DNA from: Cephalopachus bancanus
Taxonomy: Eukaryota > Chordata > Mammalia > Primates > Tarsiidae
Length of the DNA: 64,000 nt
Reading direction: 5' to 3'
Assembly: GCA_027257055.1 (NCBI GenBank)
Contig: JAPVLO010000055.1
Coordinates: 6,223,501 to 6,287,500 of the forward strand
The notes below the pieces were generated by a model, which worked only from the letters and a program-made list of their open reading frames with translations, was not told the origin of the DNA and ran no database searches. Position numbers and translations under genes: made by a program. Shown here piece by piece: positions 36,154 through 47,446 of this stretch (positions within the stretch are counted from its first letter, which is position 1; every line of letters begins with the position of its first letter).

Positions 36154-39100
36154 ATGATAGGAATCAACTCTCACATTCCAATAATTAGCCTGAATGTGAA
36201 TGGACTAAATGCACCATTAAAAAGACGTGGAATGGCAAAATGGATAAAATATCACCAGGCAACAATATATTGCCTTCAAGAGAACCCTCTCAATAGAAAG
36301 GACACTCACAGACTCAAAGTAAGAGGATGGGAAACAAATTTTCAGGCAAATGGAACACAAAAGAAAGGAGGAGTAGCTATCCTAATTTCAGACAAAATAC
36401 CATTTAAGCTATCAAAAATTTTAAGAAAAGATACAAAAGGCCACCTCATAATGATAAAAGATTCACTCCATCAACAAGAAATATCTATCCTAAACATATA
36501 TGCACCCAATATAGGAATGCCAACTTTCATAAAGCAGCTTCTAGGAAAACTCAAAAAAGATATTGACTTTAACACTATCATAGCTGGGGACTTTAATACG
36601 CCACTCACAACCCTAGACAGAACATTAGGACAAAAAATCAGCAATGAGATCTAGAACCTCAATGTGACTCTTGACCAAATGGACTTAATTGATACCTACA
36701 GAACACTCCACCCAACAACCACAGAAAATACATTATATTCATCACCGCATGGAATGTACTCTAAGATCAACTATATACTTGGCTATAAATCAAGCATAAA
36801 CAAATTTCAAAAGATCAATATATTGTCATGCAACTTCTCAGATCACAGTGGAATAAAAATAAACATTGACAGCAACAAGGTTCCCCCCAAACCCACAAAG
36901 ACATGGATACTAAGCAGCATGATGCTAAACAACTCCTGGGTCAATGATGAAATCAAAACAGAGATTAAAAGATACCTGGAAACAAATGAAAATGAAGAAA
37001 CATCTTATCAAAATCTCTGGGACGCATGAAACCTGTAGTAAGAGGGGAATTAATATCTCTACAAACACACATGAAGAAAATGGAAGGATCACAAATTAAC
37101 AGCCTAGCAAATCACCTTAGGAAGTTGGAAAAACAAGACCATCAAAACCCTAAATTCATCAGGAGAATCCAGATCACCAAAATAAAAGCCCAAATCTGGG
37201 ACATAGAAGATAAAAAGATAATACAAAAAAATCAATGAAACAAAAAGCTGGTTCTTTGAAAGGATAAACAAGATTGATAGTCCCCTAGCTCGACTGACCG
37301 ACAAAAAAAGAGAAAAAGCTCAAATAAATACAATCGGAAACCCAAAAGATGAAGTCACATCTGACCCTAAAGAAATACAATAGATCATTAGAGACTACTA
37401 TGTACACTTGTATGGAAACAAACTTGAAAACCTTAAGGAAAAGGAAGACTTTCTGACATCACACAGCCTGGCAAGAAGAAATCGAGACCCTAAATAGACC
37501 GATAACAATCAAGGAAATTGACGATGTAATAAGTAAACTACCTACCAAAAAAAGCCCTGGACCAGATAGTTTTCCAGCAGAATTCTATAAAACATTTAAG
37601 GAGGAGCTGATACCAATCCTACTGAAATATTCCAGGTGATTGAGAAAGATGGAACCCTCCCCAAATCATTTTATGAAGCTAACATCACATTGATACCAAA
37701 GCCAGGTGAAGACCCAACAAGGAGAGAGAACTACAGGCCAATATCTTTGATGAACATAGATGCCAAAATTCTCAACAAGATTCTAGCTAACCCGATTCAA
37801 AAATACATCTCAAAAATCATCCATCATGACCAAGTAGGCTTCATCCCTGGGATGCAAGTCTGGTTCAACATTTGCAAGACAATAAATGTAATTAAATACA
37901 TCAACAGATGTCAGAACAAAAACCACGTGATTACATCATTAGATGCAGAAAAAGCTTTTCATAAAATCCAGCACTCCTTCCTGATAAAAAACCTCAAACA
38001 TCTAGGCATATGGAACATACCTCAAAATAGGAAAAGCCATCTATGACAAACCCACATCTAGCATAATCCTAAACAGACAAAAATTGGAACCATTTCCCCT
38101 GAAAACTGGAACAAGTCAAGGATGCCTACTCTCTCCCTCCTTTTCAATATAGTATTGAAAGTCCTGGCTAGAGCAATCAGAAAAGAGAAGACAATCGGGG
38201 TATCCAAATAGGAAAAGAGGAAGTCAAGCTATCTCTCTTTGCAGACGACATGATTGTGTACCTTGAAAATCCAAGAGAATCTGCCAAAAGCCTTCTTGCA
38301 CTGATAAAGGACTTTGGCAAAGTCTCAGGGTATAAAATAAATGTGCAAAAGACAATCGCATTTCTTTACACCAATAATAAGCAAACAAAAACCCAAATAA
38401 AAAGTACAATCCCATTCACAATAGCCACAAAAAAATGAAATACCTTGGCCTCTTCCTAACCAGATACGTGAAAGACCTTTACAATGAAAACTACAAAACA
38501 CTGTTCAAAGTAATCAAAGATGAAACAAACAAGTGGAAAAATATCCCATGCTCATGGATTGGAAGAATCAACATTGTGAAGATGTCCATCTTACCTAAGA
38601 CAATCTACAGATTTAATGCAATACCCATCAAATTACCAGCAACATTCTTCTCAGAGCTAGAAAAAGCAATACAGGAATTCATATGGAAACACAAACAGCC
38701 AAGAATAGCTAGAACAATCTTCAGCAAAAAAAGAAAAGAAACAAACAAAGCAGAAGTTATCACATTACCAGACTTCAAACTTTACTATAAAGCTACAATA
38801 ATCAAAACAGGTTGGTATTGGTACAGGAACAGGAATATAGACCAATGGAATAGAATTGAGATTCCAGAAACAAAACTCCAATTTCTCAACCAACTCATCT
38901 TCGACAAAGCCTCCACCACCTACCACTGGGGAGAGGAGAACCTATTCAGTAAATGGTGCTGAGAAAACTGACTGACCACATGCAGAAGATTCAGACAAGA
39001 CCCCTATCTATCCCCATACAAAAATTAACTCTAAATGGATCAGAGATCTAAATGTAAAACTTCAAACCATGAGAACATTAGAAAATGCAGGACACACCCT

Positions 39101-40223
39101 ATGGAAATTGGAACTGGCATCCAATTCCTGATTAAAACCTAAAACGCACAGGACATAAGAGATAAGATAGACAAGAGGGACCTCATTAAACTGACAAGCT
39201 TCTGCAAAACCAAAGAAACCATCAAGAGAGTAGGGAGACAGCCCACAGACTGGGAAAAAGTATTTGCTGACTCCATGTCTGACAAAGGCCTAACATCTTG
39301 GATCTACAAGGAACTCAAATGTGCTGAAAAGAAAACCAACAACCCCATTACAAAGTGAGCAAAAGATATGAACAGACACTTCTCAAAAGAAGACATCTGA
39401 GCAGCCAACAGACTCATGAAGAAATGTTCAACCTCACTAATCATCAAGGAGATGCAAATTAAAACTATACTGAGATATCACCTAATTCCAGTCATAATGG
39501 TCATTATCAATAACAAAAAATAACAGATGCTGGAGAGGATGTGGTGAAAAGGGAACACTTCTACACTGTTAGTGGGAGTGCAAACTAGTGCAACCTCTGT
39601 GGAAAGCAGTGTGGCGATTCCTAAAAGCTCTAAATATCAACCTCCCATATGACCCCACAGTCCCCTTACTGGGAATATACCCTGAAGAACTCAAATCACT
39701 CTATAAAAAAGCTACCTGCACATGTATGTTCATTGCAGCTTTGTTCACAGTAGCAAGAACCTCGAACCAACCATGCTGTCCATCAAAAGAGGACTGGATT
39801 TTTAAAATGTGGTATGCCGGGCTCGGTGGCTCAGCCTGTAATCCCGCGCCTTGGGAGGCTGAGGTGAGTGGATTGCCTGAGTCTGTGGGTTCAAAACCTG
39901 CCTGGGCAACTTGACCTAACCTCATCTCTACAATAAATAAAAAAATTAGCCGGGTGTGGTAGCGTGTGCCTGTAATTCCAGCTACTTGGAAGGCTGAGGC
40001 AGAAGGATCTCTGGAGCCCAGCGGGTCGAGGCTGCAGTGGTCGGGAGTGGCCACTGCATTACAGTCTGGGTGACAGAGTGATACTCCAACTCAAAAAAGA
40101 AAAAAAAAGTGGTACATATACACGATGGAATGCTATGCAGCCATAAAAAAGAACAAAATCATGAACTTCGCAGCAACCTGGATGGAACTAGAGTTTATAA
40201 TACTGAGTGATCTCTCACAGTAA
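36154..40223 (+). pseudogene. L1 ORF2 (endonuclease / reverse transcriptase), broken
   Basis: ORF2p nicks target DNA and reverse-transcribes L1 and Alu RNA. The endonuclease begins at 36154: Asn14 in 'ISLNVNGLNAPLKRRG', Glu43 in 'CLQE' and Asp146 in 'IIAGDFNTPL' are present, and 'SDHSG' lies near 36838. An in-frame TAG sits at 36652-36654. The frame changes near 37027, 37230, 37630, 38045 and 38430, with a further stop near 37381. The RT catalytic box 'FADDM' is intact at about 38238-38252. The thumb and C-terminal region follows to 38962 and beyond, and an Alu interrupts the C-terminal part at 39816. The final stop is at 40221-40223 after 'ILSDLSQ'. It cannot encode a working protein. Confidence 0.92.
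39816..40108 (+). repeat. Lineage-specific Alu inside L1 ORF2
   Basis: 'gccgggctcggtggctcagc' start, 'caataaataaaaaaattagc' linker, 'gatactccaactc' and an A tail. L1 ORF2 reads through from 'ttttaaaatgtggta' before it to 'gtggtacatatacac' after it, so 'gtggta' is duplicated as the target site. It is younger than the L1 it sits in. Confidence 0.95.
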
Positions 40224-41390
40224 CAAAGATCTGAGTAGCACATGTTTTCACTCATATAGTGGACCTTGAACATCTATCATAACACTATAAGAAAAGGATT
40301 GACAGTTGCAGGAAAATATGGGGGGGGGACAGGAAGGGGAAGGGAAATGGGATTAACGGTTGTCAATATCTGGGGACGGGGGGACACCCCTTATCAACAA
40401 GGGTGCCTGAACAATGCATATTTGTACACCTAACCCTTAACTGTACCCCACAATTTTAAAATAAAAAATGTGTTTAAAAAAAAAAAGCCTGGTATTGGTA
40501 CAACAACAGGCATATAGACCAGTGGATCAGGATAGAAAGTCCAGAAGCAAAGCCTCAATTTCTCAACCAATTCATCTTTGACAATTTCCAACAACCCCAA
40601 ACACTGGGAAGAGGAGAACCTATTCAGTAAATGGTGCTGGAAAAACTGGCTGATCACATGCAGAAGATTGAAACAGGACCCCTACCTATCACCATACACA
40701 AAAACTAACTCTAAATGGATCAAATACCTAAAGGTAAAAACCTCAAACTATAAGAATCTTAGAAAATGTAGGAGACACCTTTATGGAAATTGGAACTGGG
40801 AACCAATTCCTGATCAAAATCCTGTGCCCATACCATAAGATAGACAAGTGGGACCACATCAAACTGACAAGCTTCTGCAAAGCAAAAGAAACCATCAAGA
40901 AAGAAGAGAGACAGCCCACAGAATGGGAAAAAAAATATTTGCCAACTGTATATCTGTCAAAGGTCTAACAGCTAGGATCTACAAGGAGCTCAAACACACT
41001 GAAAAGAAAAAAACAGCCCCATTAAAAAGTGGGCAAAAGACACGAATAGACACTTCTCAAAAGAAGACATACAGTATACAGGCAGCCAACAGACACATGA
41101 AAAAGTGTTCAGTCTCACTAATCATCAGAGAAAGGCAAATCAAACCACCAACTCCAGTAAGAATGGCCATCATTAAACAACAACAGATGCTAGCAAGGAT
41201 GTGGAGAAAAAGGAACGGTTTCTATACTGCTGGTGGGAATGCAAACTAGTGCAACCTCTTTGGAAGACAGTGTGATGATTTCTGAAAGAACTAGAAATTG
41301 ACCTTCCATATGACCCAGCAATCCCTCTACTGGGAATATACCCAGAGGAACTCAAATCATTCTACAGAAAAGATACCTGCTTTAAGGAGA

Positions 41391-43204
41391 AATTCAGGCA
41401 AGCAACTTCTGTCAGACACTGTTAACCACTTGCTTAATATATGTTATAGTTTCAACATTAGATTATGCTGCAATATTTTCAGTAAGGTCGCATCTTTTTA
41501 AATGGAGATTTCAGGCATGCACATAGCATAAGTATGTATTATGGTTACTTATGAATGACGTAAAACCTTGTTTTTTTTTTTACAGTTTATGTGTAGTATT
41601 TTTCAAGTCATTACAAAATTGACATAAACAAACAGATAAGTATTAAGTGGTAAAGTCTTTAATGGACAGAAATGTTGGGTGTTTTATTTGGTTTCAGGCA
41701 CTGTAGAACATTAGAAATGCTAAGGTATCCACAAACTGAAGAAAATTGAAAATTTCTGGACCAGAAGCAAGAGGATTTGGTGAGGGTGAGTCCTAAGAAT
41801 GTTCACAAGTCTCTCCTAAGGTAACTACCTCGGGAAACCCTATTTAGCCTCTTAATCCGGGGGCAGACTAATGTCTTTAGACAGCAGAAAAGGTTGTTTC
41901 TGTGGCCAGAAGATGCCCAGCAGAATTAAGAAGTCAAGGGTGTCAGCCTCACAGGAACTCGCCCTTGTGTTCCCATCTTCTGTTGGATTCCATGTGCATT
42001 GATAATTCATTGTGCATGGTAATCTAGCCACACCCCCCCTCCCAATTATACTTCAGATTTGTTGTTCAGAACTCTCGGTTCTGTGGCTAGAGGAGATCAG
42101 AATGCTTTCAGGGCAGTCGTAGTTTCCTGGTTCATTTTAGACCTATCATTGAGAATTTACATCCATGAGTTTAACATTTTTTTTTCCTCCAAGATCCCTA
42201 GGATGGTTGCAAGCAACCAAACAATTCCATTATACTCCATAGTATAACTAAGATTTACGATGTTGGGCTTGCCTTCCACGGGTATGTGTTGACAGTTACT
42301 CACATCTGATAAAATTACTGCATGGTATGGGCTGAGAGTGTCTCCTTTATCCATGCCCCATGGTCACTGAGGCCCTTTCAGCTCATCAGAGTGAGCCCAG
42401 AAACTATTTAAGATTCTCATCCTTAACACTGTGTTGCCCTAGAACTACTTTTAGTATCAACAATCATATTAATGGAAGTAGAACAGAATTATAAAATACT
42501 GTGGATTAAAGAAATTAGACTGTATAAAATTGTGGGAGAAAATGATAAGTAAAGCTCTGGGAAAGGGGATTTTAAAAAATCAAGCTCTAGAGAATGTGAA
42601 TGAGTTGGAGCTTGGGGGGAAGCTAGGAACTAGACTTGACCAAATGCTAGAAGAGAATGCTAAAGGGGACAGGGATTTGTTGGCTGTTACCAACTCTCAC
42701 CAACCTGTGTGAGTGTACAACAAAGCTCCTGGTGATTAGCCTGGATTGTCACAGGGCCACTGGCCAAGAAGAAGAGGGTATGCCGAACAACAACAACAAA
42801 AAAGAGTGAAAACACATCTGACTAGCACTGTTGTGTCACTCTCTTCCATTGTGCATCACTTCCATCTTGCTCTGCACAATTTGGTTGTCTAATTAAAAAA
42901 CCATAAGCCAGAAATATATAGAGAAGGGGATTCCAGGAAACATAGTTTTCAGCATAGCCAATTTGACAATAGAACCATTAACTCACAAACAAATCTATGT
43001 ATTATCTGTTATTTTCTAACTTAGTTGGCATCTTTCACCATTTCTCTTTATTACTCTATTCAATTATTCAAAGTTTTGAAAAAGAATTCGATTTCTCAGT
43101 TTCCTATGGACTTTCTTCAGCTGGATCCAATCTTTTGACCCTATAATTATTTTTAAAATTCGGAAGTTTAGCTATTGAAGACGTTAAGTAATGTCTTTGG
43201 ATAC
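41391..43204. other. Intergenic, unassigned
   Basis: No gene or repeat family recognised. Base composition is slightly less AT-rich at 41.74-42.06 kb. A C run lies at about 42033-42042. Confidence 0.45.
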
Positions 43205-43535
43205 AAAGGAGCCTGGGTGCGATTTCCTCTCAAATCGTAAAGTCAGCCTGAAGATCAATGGAAGGACTGCAAACAGATGCAGCGTGGCTCCATTCCTTCT
43301 TAGTTATGTAACCTTGAATAAGTCAGTATCTCTGAGCTTTTATTTGTTGCATGCTGTAATAACAAAAACTCCCACTTACCGAGTTTCTGGAATGCTTAAT
43401 GCACATTATCTCACTTAGTCTTTCAACAGCCAAGCTAGGTAAATATTATTGTCACCATTGCATAGTCTCAAAAATGTTACATAGCTACTTAAGATCACAC
43501 ATCAAAGCAGAAGCAGTTCAGATTTTACCAAAATA
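43205..43535. repeat. Two MIR-like relics, opposed
   Basis: Plus-strand MIR core at about 43205-43350 ('gttatgtaaccttgaataag', 'tcagtatctctgagctttta'). Minus-strand MIR-like sequence at about 43400-43530 ('tgtcaccattgcatagtctc', 'agatcacacatcaaagcag'). Confidence 0.6.
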
Positions 43536-44389
43536 ATCTTATTTCAAAGTCCATGCTATAAGGCACTATACTAAGCAATTTATTATTCAAAGGGGATGAT
43601 ACATAATAGCCCTTCTTATGACACGGGACCAAACCAACTAATATAGGTACATGATATTTGTAAACCACTAACTATAAGCTGTAAAGTGTTACAAATGCAA
43701 AGTATTATTGGAGTAGAGTTTTGCCTTCTCAGGTTTTTGCTGCATAGAATAAACATTTGCCAGTTTCTCAGTCTTGTAGAATTTTTTATGTGTGTTTTGA
43801 TTTTATTATTTTTGTGTTTTCTTTTTTACTGTCAGACAGTCAGCTATATTTGCTTGTTGTTCTCAGTTTTTTTTTATTTTGGGGTACCCTTGTTGCAACT
43901 TGCTGAACTTCATCTTCTGTGGGTGGAAAACCAGATAGCCAAAAGAAGTACTGAGTACATTACTTAAATCTAGAAAATATGAATTATGAAATATACTTTA
44001 TACACACTTGTAAAATCTATTACACTACATAAAGCACTCCATCACCTCTTTCAAAAAAAATCTATGTCCAGTTTTTCAGCTGTTGTCTCAAGATTTGAGT
44101 CAAAGGACCAATTGTTTTTTAATAAGTAAGATATACTCATACAATAAAATGAATGTCCTATTGGTCAGAGGATATTCATGCAAATCTTAACATTAAAGAT
44201 ACTCTTAACTACAGACAATTTAAAGCAACCAACATTGTGTAAATTAGAACCAATATCTTGACTTTGTTGTAAAAACCATAAACAATAAAAAAATTCAGAA
44301 GGTGACACTTTTCCACTGTAACATGACAAACTAAAAATATAGATTACAAAGATTTATTTTAAAAAGATAATTTCATGAAATCACTGCCT
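43536..44389. other. Intergenic, unassigned
   Basis: A 93-codon hydrophobic frame at 43686-43967 is T-rich low-complexity translation and is not called. Confidence 0.45.
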
Positions 44390-44760
44390 AAACCTAAAAC
44401 AAAATAAGAACCCTCAAATTTATTTCTGCTATGCCCACTTTTAATTTGGGGAATTAAATTGCACATAAGGAGAATTATACAAGAATTTACTAAATGTAGC
44501 CATAATTTTCCTTCATTTTTGATAGCACAGTTGGCTTGCATAGTCCACAATTAGTTCAGTGTCCAATTGCCTTTGCAATTAATAGCAAATATAAAATGTT
44601 ACTAGGTAGAGAGAGATCCTGGCAAATGCGTTTCTGATGCCTGCCAACGTCAATGGTTGACGGATGAGTGCCGACAGATTTGGTTTGAGGAATAGAGCTG
44701 GCTCTGGATACTGGCAGAAATGAATATTATAAATATTGTATTTGAGCATAGAATGTAAGA
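44390..44760. promoter_or_regulatory. Candidate conserved regulatory element
   Basis: A non-repetitive block with clustered homeodomain-type and CCAAT-like motifs: 'ttggggaattaaattgcaca', 'ccacaattagttcagtgtcc', 'aattgcctttgcaattaata', and CpG-containing 'caacgtcaatggttgacgga'. CpG retained in an AT-rich setting is suggestive. Motif evidence only. Confidence 0.27.
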
Positions 44761-45540
44761 AAGACATTAGCAATAAAAAAGGGCAATTAAGAGATTTAAA
44801 TGTAGAATGTCAAGGATCCATTAGGGCATCCGTTAGGGCATTTTAGTCAGGGGAGGAATGATTAGCAGAGGAATCAAGCAAAACAAATGTGAAAAATGTT
44901 CTTCTAATAAGGTGTTTCTGCAACTCCAGAGTGTTGGGAAACAACTAATAAAAGCATTTAAGCATTTGGACTACCAGCTGGAAGAGAATTAGCTTTCTTA
45001 GTTTTCAGCACCTTCCATTGTACACTGCAGGGTACCAAGGAGACTTCCACAACAAAGGCAAGATGTGTGACACGCAGCAGACCAGATTATATATCACCAT
45101 TTGAACAATCCTGAGGGTTTGAAGTTTCCCACTAAGAGTGGTTGTTTATTTGCAATATCTCCAGAGTTTCTACCTGTGTGTAGAAAGAAGGGGAATGCAG
45201 ATTACAAATATCTATCACGTTCCGAGGGAGTGGGCTGCATTTTGAACTGCATTTTGGCAACAACTTAAACAATGCATTTGCATTAAAGAATGTGAAGGCA
45301 GGCTCAGGATTTTTGGAGGTTGCTCACCTATGATTTGGTAATGCCATAATGAAGTAAAAATTGCATTTTATTCAATAGCAGCAGTTTAAATCTTTCTTCA
45401 AACTTGAAGTCTATGGGGAAAAAAAGCAAAACACAACAAGGTAAAACTGTACAATTTGCCATTTCATTCTCTCTGTGAGCAGTGTTCTCTTCTCAGTACA
45501 GTTGACACTTATGGTGTCCAGAATTAACATAATGATAGGG
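44761..45540. other. Intergenic, possibly constrained
   Basis: No repeat recognised. 44.9-45.3 kb is non-repetitive with mixed composition and could extend the candidate regulatory block. Confidence 0.3.
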
Positions 45541-45749
45541 ATTGCATTCTCCACAAGGAACAAAGTAGTGGGTCATATACTGCATCTATGTGCACAATTT
45601 AGAGATTCAGTAGTTAAGGTCAAAGATACATATGTGAAAGAGTTATAGAGATTTCATACTCCACAAGGAACAAAGTAGTGGTTCATATTCTGGATCTATT
45701 TGCATAATTTAAAGGTTCAGTAGTTAAGGCCAAACATACATATGTGAAA
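45541..45749 (+). repeat. 110-bp tandem duplication (two units)
   Basis: Unit 1 (45541-45650) and unit 2 (45651-45749) share 'ctccacaaggaacaaagtag', 'ttcagtagttaagg' and 'acatacatatgtgaaag' type blocks at a 110-base offset. Scattered differences show that the duplication is not recent. Confidence 0.9.
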
Positions 45750-46379
45750 GGTCATCTCTCACTCCCTCTCTCTCTCTCTCCAGGAGTTCACACCCAATCT
45801 TAATTCAACACTTAGTGTTCATTCTAGTTTTCCTTCTTTTCATATTTGCAATTCCCTTCTCCAGTTGTGAGAAAACTAACTACCATTTCTTCATTTAATC
45901 AATACTCCTGTATGGAACCAATATCCTTTTACCACACAGGCCTAACCCTATTTAGAAGCCCTCGTCACCCAGCTGCCCTTGCACCTGAATGTCTTCCTCA
46001 TCCTACTGGGACTCTTACCCTGCACCCATTGCCTGTCTGTGTCTACATTCTTCTCAGTCCCTTTAAGTTCTGAGGCCCCATGCCAGGTCATCTTCCTCAT
46101 GGATAACCCGTCCCCTGACTCATCCTACACATCTCATGCTAGGCCATCAGCCCTGTGTGGAAACTCTCTTCACCCTTGCCAGGAGTCAAGCTTCACTTTG
46201 GGGCACTGCTTCCTCCACTGCCCATCTGTTGTGGAAGCCTACCTTATCCTGATCCACTTTATGAATTTTGTACAGGATTGTTCAGGAACAGAAGAGAAGG
46301 CAAGGAAGGGGAGACGAGGTGGGAAAGAAGAAGAGAGAGAGGAGGAGAAGAGGAAGGCTTTTGCAGATGTTTTATAGAT
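45750..46379. other. Intergenic; CT tract, possible L2, purine-rich end
   Basis: A (CT)n tract at 45763-45780 ends in 'ccagg'. The C/T-rich stretch at 45.95-46.26 kb may be an old L2. A purine-rich run follows at 46285-46355. Overlapping frames here (45846-46073, 45979-46377) have no recognised domain. Confidence 0.4.
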
Positions 46380-46992
46380 ACACTTGACCAAGCTGAGAAA
46401 GTTCTTGCTTTCATTACTAAGATGTGTATATGTGTATGTTTAATATTAATGCACTTTAGCCGGGCTCGGTGGCTCAGCCTGTAATCCCGCGCCTTTGGGA
46501 GGCTGAGGTGAGTGGATTGCCTGAGCCCGCGGGTTCGAGACCCGCCTGGGCAGCGAGACCTCGTCTCTACAATAAATCAAAAAATCAGCCGGGCGTGGTA
46601 GCGCATGCCTGTAATTCCGGCTACTTGGAAGGCTGAGGTAGAAGGATCGCCGGAGCCCAGCAGGTCAAGGCTGCGGTGGCCGGGAGCGGCCACTGCACTC
46701 CAGTCTGGGTGACAGAGTGAGACTCCAACTCAAAAAAAAAAATGCACTTTAAGCTTCATTAAAAGCTTTTCCTTTATCTATAGAAATAATCTCATATGCT
46801 TTTTCTCTTTTTCTGCATTTAATGGAATACAGATTTCTAATTTCTGTTTGTCTTACTATTTTTGATATGTTGTAGTTCTTTATATAGTCTGGCATATATG
46901 TGTGTGGTATCCTTCTTCCATTTTGTGACTTTTGATGTCAATATATTATGCTACATTTATTGATTTTCAAAAATTTACTCAGATTTGATTTC
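46380..46992 (-). repeat. Old L1 ORF2 fragment, antisense, left half
   Basis: The plus strand reads antisense RT-domain sequence: 'ccaagctgagaaagttcttg', 'tttctctttttctgcattta', 'tgctacatttattgattttc'. It is interrupted by a young Alu, and it stops where the MULE-type element begins. The L1 continues in order at 49156. Confidence 0.7.
46459..46740 (+). repeat. Lineage-specific Alu, near-consensus, perfect target duplication
   Basis: The cleanest copy in the window: 'gccgggctcggtggctcagc', 'gagcccgcgggttcgagacc', 'ctacaataaatcaaaaaatc', 'gccgggagcggccactgcac', 'gagactccaactc' and 10 A. An exact 11-bp target duplication, 'aatgcacttta', flanks it at 46448-46458 and 46741-46751. Low divergence and the exact duplication indicate a recent insertion. 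Confidence 0.98.
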
Positions 46993-46994
46993 TG

Positions 46995-47431
46995 GGGGCA
47001 ATAGGTGCCTTGTAATTGTCTTTATGCAGAAGAAAGTAGATTTAAATTGAATCCCCAAACCATAATAAAAGATTGGAAATTAGGTGTGATCAAGGCTTCT
47101 AAAAGTGGACTTCAAGGTGTTACCAATGATATTGGGTTTGGATGATAATCTGGAAAGACACTATCCTAAATGTCATAATCCCAAATGTTGAAATTCCCAA
47201 AGATCTAGATCCCTAAAGTCTGAATTCCTAAAGTCTAAAATCTTTAACAACCAAAATTCTGAAAACCACTTTCATAAGGTAGTCACATCATATTAGGCAG
47301 AACTGTTGCCTTATTATTGTCCTTGCACAGAATAAAATAGATTTCAATGGAATTGCCAAACCATAATAACAGATTTGGAATTAGGTGCAATCCAGTCTTC
47401 TAAAAATGTATTTAAAGGTGTTACCAATAAA
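46995..47431 (+). repeat. 140-bp direct repeat flanking the left inverted end
   Basis: Copy A (46995-47135) and copy B (47293-47431) share 'ccaaaccataataa', 'ggaaattaggtg' versus 'ggaattaggtg', 'cttctaaaa' and 'aaggtgttaccaat'. They lie on either side of the 157-base segment that carries the left inverted repeat, so either the transposon end was partly tandem-duplicated or a second copy inserted beside it. Confidence 0.85.
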
Positions 47432-47446
47432 GTTTTTTTTTCTTAT

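Larger units (their letters stand above)
33344..40486 (+). mobile_element. Full-length L1, decayed, nested in an older L1
   Basis: It starts near 'tggggagttccggtaaggtg' and ends with an A run at 40486: a 5' UTR of about 1.77 kb, ORF1, ORF2 and a 3' UTR with a G run and 'aaccct' block. Length is about 6.85 kb without the Alu at 39816-40108. It interrupts older L1 sequence that resumes exactly at 40487. The likely target duplication ('aaaacag' before, 'aaaaaag' after) merges with the tail. Stops and frameshifts show that it is no longer able to encode its own proteins. Confidence 0.92.
32976..41390 (+). mobile_element. Inverted 5' part of the twin-primed L1, split by two insertions
   Basis: L1 ORF2 sequence in plus orientation survives in three pieces: 32976-33012 ('atatcacacttccagacttc'), 33319-33343 ('agactatggtaatcaaaaca') and 40487-41390 (from 'cctggtattggtac'). 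They join in order once the Alu (33013-33318) and the full-length L1 (33344-40486) are removed. The last piece ends at 'tctacagaaaagatacctg', the L1 position where the 32505-32975 piece begins. The coding frame is broken in several places (frames at 40578-41249). No clean target duplication could be read. Confidence 0.82.

Noticed and set aside
45541..45749. CRISPR-like or satellite array
   Set aside because: Only two 110-base units, no spacers, and eukaryotic context.
46499..46535. Possible tRNA gene because of the T-arm-like hairpin
   Set aside because: No acceptor or anticodon arm; the hairpin sits inside an Alu left monomer.
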